Source of the DNA: Parachlamydiales bacterium
GTDB taxonomy: Bacteria > Chlamydiota > Chlamydiia > Chlamydiales > JAJFMK01
DNA: 16,262 bases
Direction of reading: 5' to 3'
NCBI GenBank assembly: GCA_020050175.1
Contig: JAGVKY010000184.1
Span: 1 to 16,262, forward strand
Position 1 is the first letter of the stretch. The number at the start of each line of letters is the position of its first letter. The notes under the pieces were generated by a model that did not search any database, was not told the origin of the DNA, and saw only the letters and a program-made list of their open reading frames with translations. Made by a program: the position numbers and the translations under genes. Shown piece after piece: positions 13,859-16,262 of this stretch.

Positions 13859-15817
13859 TTAGGAGCGAGCAAGTCTTGCCATGCAGACAATTAACCGAAC
13901 ACGATCTTCTTCTGATTTTGGTGTGGGATCGCCTGTAGGAGTTAACCAGGGGGTCGTATGGCATCCATAGATCCCCTTAGCATTGGCCTGCTCAAAAGTA
14001 ATCGTTTCCGTTTGCAAGTTGCGAGGTTTGCTAGTTTTAAACTGGCCCAATCGACTAATTCCAAATTTATGGATAGGATCGCCATCTCCCACTAAATTGG
14101 TCTCAGAAAACTGGCACTGATTAACCAATTTTTCAACTCCGCTGAGAAATTCCAGATTTGTCCAACTCTCGACTTTGGGAGCATTATAAGTGATCACATT
14201 GACACTTTTTATCCCTTCCAAATTATTTTCTTTTTTATTGGCAATCATCGCGACAACGCGGGCAACGTCGCTTCCCCCTAAACTGTGGCCAAAAAAGTTC
14301 CAGTGTTTAATCTGAGGGTATAGTTGTTTTAATTCGCCCCATTTTTCAAGAATAATTTGGCGTCTTCTGGCAAAAGAAGCAGAACCAGGGCCTTCTGGCC
14401 ATAATTCTAAAGAGTTCCTTTCCCAAACAGCGAGATCGCGGCTAATGGAGGCTAAATCGGAAGTCCCGCGGAAGACGACAAAACCTTCATCTCCTTCATC
14501 CCCATTAGCAGGGACAAGGTAAACACCATTCACTCCTCCATCCCGAATAATCAACTTGATTTGATAGAGACGGGGTTCGGTGCGAATACCTGTCAATGTG
14601 ACAAGAGTGCCCTCCCTAAACCGGGTGATGCCAGAACCGTTGAATCTGAAATTGCTAAAGGGGGGGTCGAATAAATAATAAATCAGATGTCTTGCCAAAT
14701 GCTCGTAACAAGCAAATCGCTCCTGATCTTTTCCAAAGGGGTATTCCTTCCCTGCGACATCGAGCAGATATTTCATGCTTTTGAGGCAGTCTAAATCTTT
14801 GTTGAGCTGCTTTTCCCACGTAGGGCCAGGTATAATCTTGTGATCTTCAGCAAATTTTGAGAGAGAATCTCTTAGAATAGAAATTTTTTCAATTAGTTCG
14901 CTTTCGATATCTGTCTTAAAAATAACCCTTGCATCGGCTAAGGTAAGGTTGGCGGCCAGCCCTATGAGGAGCGCAACAACATCTTTCTCACTCCAAACTT
15001 CTCCTGTTAAAGGATAAAAGGTGAGGATCTCTTTAACGAAATCTTCTCCAAAACGATCGCTCAGTACTTCGACAACAATTTCTCTCGAAAAGAATGGGGT
15101 TCTAACAACGTGGTCTTGCCACGATTTTTGGAAGCAAAGAGTGTCGATGAGACAACCGAGCGAAATATCCTCGTTGCTTTGGATGAATTTATGTTCACCC
15201 GTAGCTCTTACCGCTAAGTAATGGTCGAGGAGGCCTGCTAAATTTTTTGCTTCTAAACTCTCTCCGGGAACATCATTTCCCACCATTTTTTTTATCGTTC
15301 CTAAAACAGTGTCAAACTCTTCAGGGTAAATTTCTCCCATTTGGAACTTCTGATGCCCTCTGATCAATAGATGAGATAAAACAGAGGCACTAAAAGGATC
15401 AGGAGGCCCCTTCATTTTTTTGGGAGAAAAGCTTAGAGCCCCTTTTCTGTTCACAATCGAACCAATGGGGGTGCCTTTTTCCAATAAGTGTTCGAAAAGT
15501 TTCTCGAAGGCCGCGAAGTTATCTGTGGGAATAAAAACTTCTCTCCAAATCGTCAATACTTTTGATCCAGCAATCAGACCCGCAATCGACCATGCCATAG
15601 AGATAAAAATGAAGGAGGTCAACCGGATGGCATCTAAAAATTTCCCTTCACTGGCAAAGGAGACGGCGTTGAAGAGTGCGATAATAGGGATCACCAAGCT
15701 AGAGACTCTAGCTGCTACCTGCTGAAAACCTTTTTTCTCACTTAAATCGGCAATGTTATTAAGCGCATCTCTTAAGAAATCGGCATTATCAGGAATAAAT
15801 AGAGAGACAATATCCAT
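13859..15817 (-). CDS. Membrane-anchored lipase (class 3 lipase-like), short paralogue
   Basis: 652 residues and paralogous to the next gene on the same strand: MDIVSLFIPDN and NNIADLSEK at the N-terminus match it nearly residue for residue. Two hydrophobic helices (about 39-55 and 63-84) follow. The coiled coil of the long copy is missing: after WREVFIPTDN the sequence continues directly with FAAFEKLFEH, which aligns with the part after the long copy's coil. The central domain includes DPFSASVLSHLL (140-151). Lipase motifs are VVFRGT (447-452) and GHSLGG (510-515, nucleophile Ser512), with Asp580 in GDGDP and His620 in CHTTPWL. All triad residues are present, so activity is plausible. It is preceded by pgsA on the same strand (67-bp gap) and may share its transcript or use an extended -10 box in the gap. 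Confidence 0.82.
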   Translation of the reverse strand: MDIVSLFIPDNADFLRDALNNIADLSEKKGFQQVAARVSSLVIPIIALFNAVSFASEGKFLDAIRLTSFIFISMAWSIAGLIAGSKVLTIWREVFIPTDNFAAFEKLFEHLLEKGTPIGSIVNRKGALSFSPKKMKGPPDPFSASVLSHLLIRGHQKFQMGEIYPEEFDTVLGTIKKMVGNDVPGESLEAKNLAGLLDHYLAVRATGEHKFIQSNEDISLGCLIDTLCFQKSWQDHVVRTPFFSREIVVEVLSDRFGEDFVKEILTFYPLTGEVWSEKDVVALLIGLAANLTLADARVIFKTDIESELIEKISILRDSLSKFAEDHKIIPGPTWEKQLNKDLDCLKSMKYLLDVAGKEYPFGKDQERFACYEHLARHLIYYLFDPPFSNFRFNGSGITRFREGTLVTLTGIRTEPRLYQIKLIIRDGGVNGVYLVPANGDEGDEGFVVFRGTSDLASISRDLAVWERNSLELWPEGPGSASFARRRQIILEKWGELKQLYPQIKHWNFFGHSLGGSDVARVVAMIANKKENNLEGIKSVNVITYNAPKVESWTNLEFLSGVEKLVNQCQFSETNLVGDGDPIHKFGISRLGQFKTSKPRNLQTETITFEQANAKGIYGCHTTPWLTPTGDPTPKSEEDRVRLIVCMARLARS

Positions 15818-15850
15818 TAATCTATTGGGATTTCCATTTCATAAGGGGAT

Positions 15851-15859
15851 ATAATATCA
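15851..15859 (-). promoter_or_regulatory. Possible extended -10 promoter of the short lipase gene
   Basis: On the minus strand TGATATTAT (15859-15851) fits the extended -10 pattern TGnTATnnT and would give a leader of roughly 27 nt before the ATG at 15817. The only -35-like hexamer (TTAAAA) is spaced 19 bp away. Evidence is limited to this motif and its position. Confidence 0.3.
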
Positions 15860-15884
15860 CCAATATATGAAGATTTTTTAAAAA

Positions 15885-16262
15885 TTACTTAGAATCAACG
15901 ATTAAGCTGAATAAGGAAAGAATCCCTAAGAGGAAAAAAGGAATGGAGTAGAAAGAGTAAATGGGGCACCCAAAAAGGAGAGCCAAAAGGAGGGCAAATT
16001 GGCAAGTGGTCATCATCTTGCCAACCAAAAATGACTTAATTTGATACTTCTTCCATTTCCCTTGGTACCAGAGAAAGCAAGTAAAGAGAAGGAGAGCCGC
16101 CTCCCTTGAAAAAAGGGAGATGAAAAGAGGAACTGGTAGGGTGCCCTCTAAGTAGAGTTTGCCAAAGACAGCAATTGCAAAAAATTTATCGCCAATCGGA
16201 TCGAGCAGAATCCCCAATTTGGAGGAGACATTGAGCCGGCGGGCCAAGTACCCATCCAGTCC
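15885..16262 (-). CDS. pgsA: CDP-alcohol phosphatidyltransferase, PgsA-like (5' end cut by window edge)
   Basis: Integral inner-membrane enzyme; the probable reaction is CDP-diacylglycerol plus glycerol 3-phosphate giving phosphatidylglycerophosphate, the committed step to phosphatidylglycerol. The frame is open to the window end, so the N-terminus is missing; a TTG at 16247-16245 is internal, because the family motif starts three codons before it. The first visible residues carry the complete signature D-G-x2-A-R-x8-G-x3-D-x3-D (Asp3, Gly4, Ala7, Arg8, Gly17, Asp21, Asp25), which binds the metal and the CDP-alcohol. Then DKFF and about four hydrophobic helices follow over the 125 visible residues. 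Assignment to pgsA rather than another CDP-alcohol transferase rests on the LDPIGDK form of the motif and on overall shape, so the gene name is less sure than the family. Confidence 0.8.
   Translation of the reverse strand, partial: GLDGYLARRLNVSSKLGILLDPIGDKFFAIAVFGKLYLEGTLPVPLFISLFSREAALLLFTCFLWYQGKWKKYQIKSFLVGKMMTTCQFALLLALLFGCPIYSFYSIPFFLLGILSLFSLIVDSK

Noticed and set aside
16245..16247. TTG as the start of the phosphatidyltransferase
   Set aside because: The signature begins with Asp-Gly three codons before it and the frame stays open to the window edge, so the gene is cut rather than short.
1..16262. CRISPR array, tRNA or rRNA genes, insertion sequence
   Set aside because: No regularly spaced direct repeats, cloverleaf sequences, rRNA segments or transposase frames were recognised by reading; only short inverted repeats were found.

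Overview
The window looks like chromosome from an environmental (amoeba-associated) member of the Chlamydiae or a similar obligate intracellular bacterium. The main reason is a tandem pair of ATP/ADP-translocase-type nucleotide transporters, a family largely confined to Chlamydiae, Rickettsiales-like bacteria and plastids. The two lipase-like proteins with an N-terminal two-helix membrane hairpin, reminiscent of chlamydial Inc proteins, agree with this. The species cannot be fixed from the sequence alone.

Layout, plus strand first. Positions 1-753 hold the 3' part of a SAM-dependent methyltransferase. Positions 951-4477 hold two tandem, equal-length (587 aa) ABC exporter half-transporters that overlap by one base. 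A hairpin-rich convergent spacer follows (4478-4648). pdxH (minus) and pgk (plus) then diverge from a gap of only 12 bp. Next come the two nucleotide transporters (6708-8261 and 8392-9996), each with its own good sigma70-type promoter and its own leader hairpin. A small RelB-like antitoxin gene (10034-10285) runs with a 4-bp overlap into a relE toxin gene that is broken by frameshifts (10282-10523).

The right third is on the minus strand. The end of a pgsA-like CDP-alcohol phosphatidyltransferase gene (cut by the window edge) is followed by two tandem paralogous genes for membrane-anchored class-3-type lipases: 652 aa (13859-15817) and about 1080 aa (10534-13776). The longer one differs mainly by a coiled coil of about 390 residues placed between the membrane hairpin and the rest of the protein.

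Functional themes: import of host nucleotides or energy (two NTTs) beside a glycolytic ATP-producing enzyme (pgk); export across the inner membrane (ABC pair); vitamin B6 cofactor supply (pdxH); phospholipid synthesis (pgsA). The lipase pair is the most interesting and least explained part: all three catalytic triad residues are visible, and the architecture suggests possible secreted, membrane-anchored host-interaction proteins.
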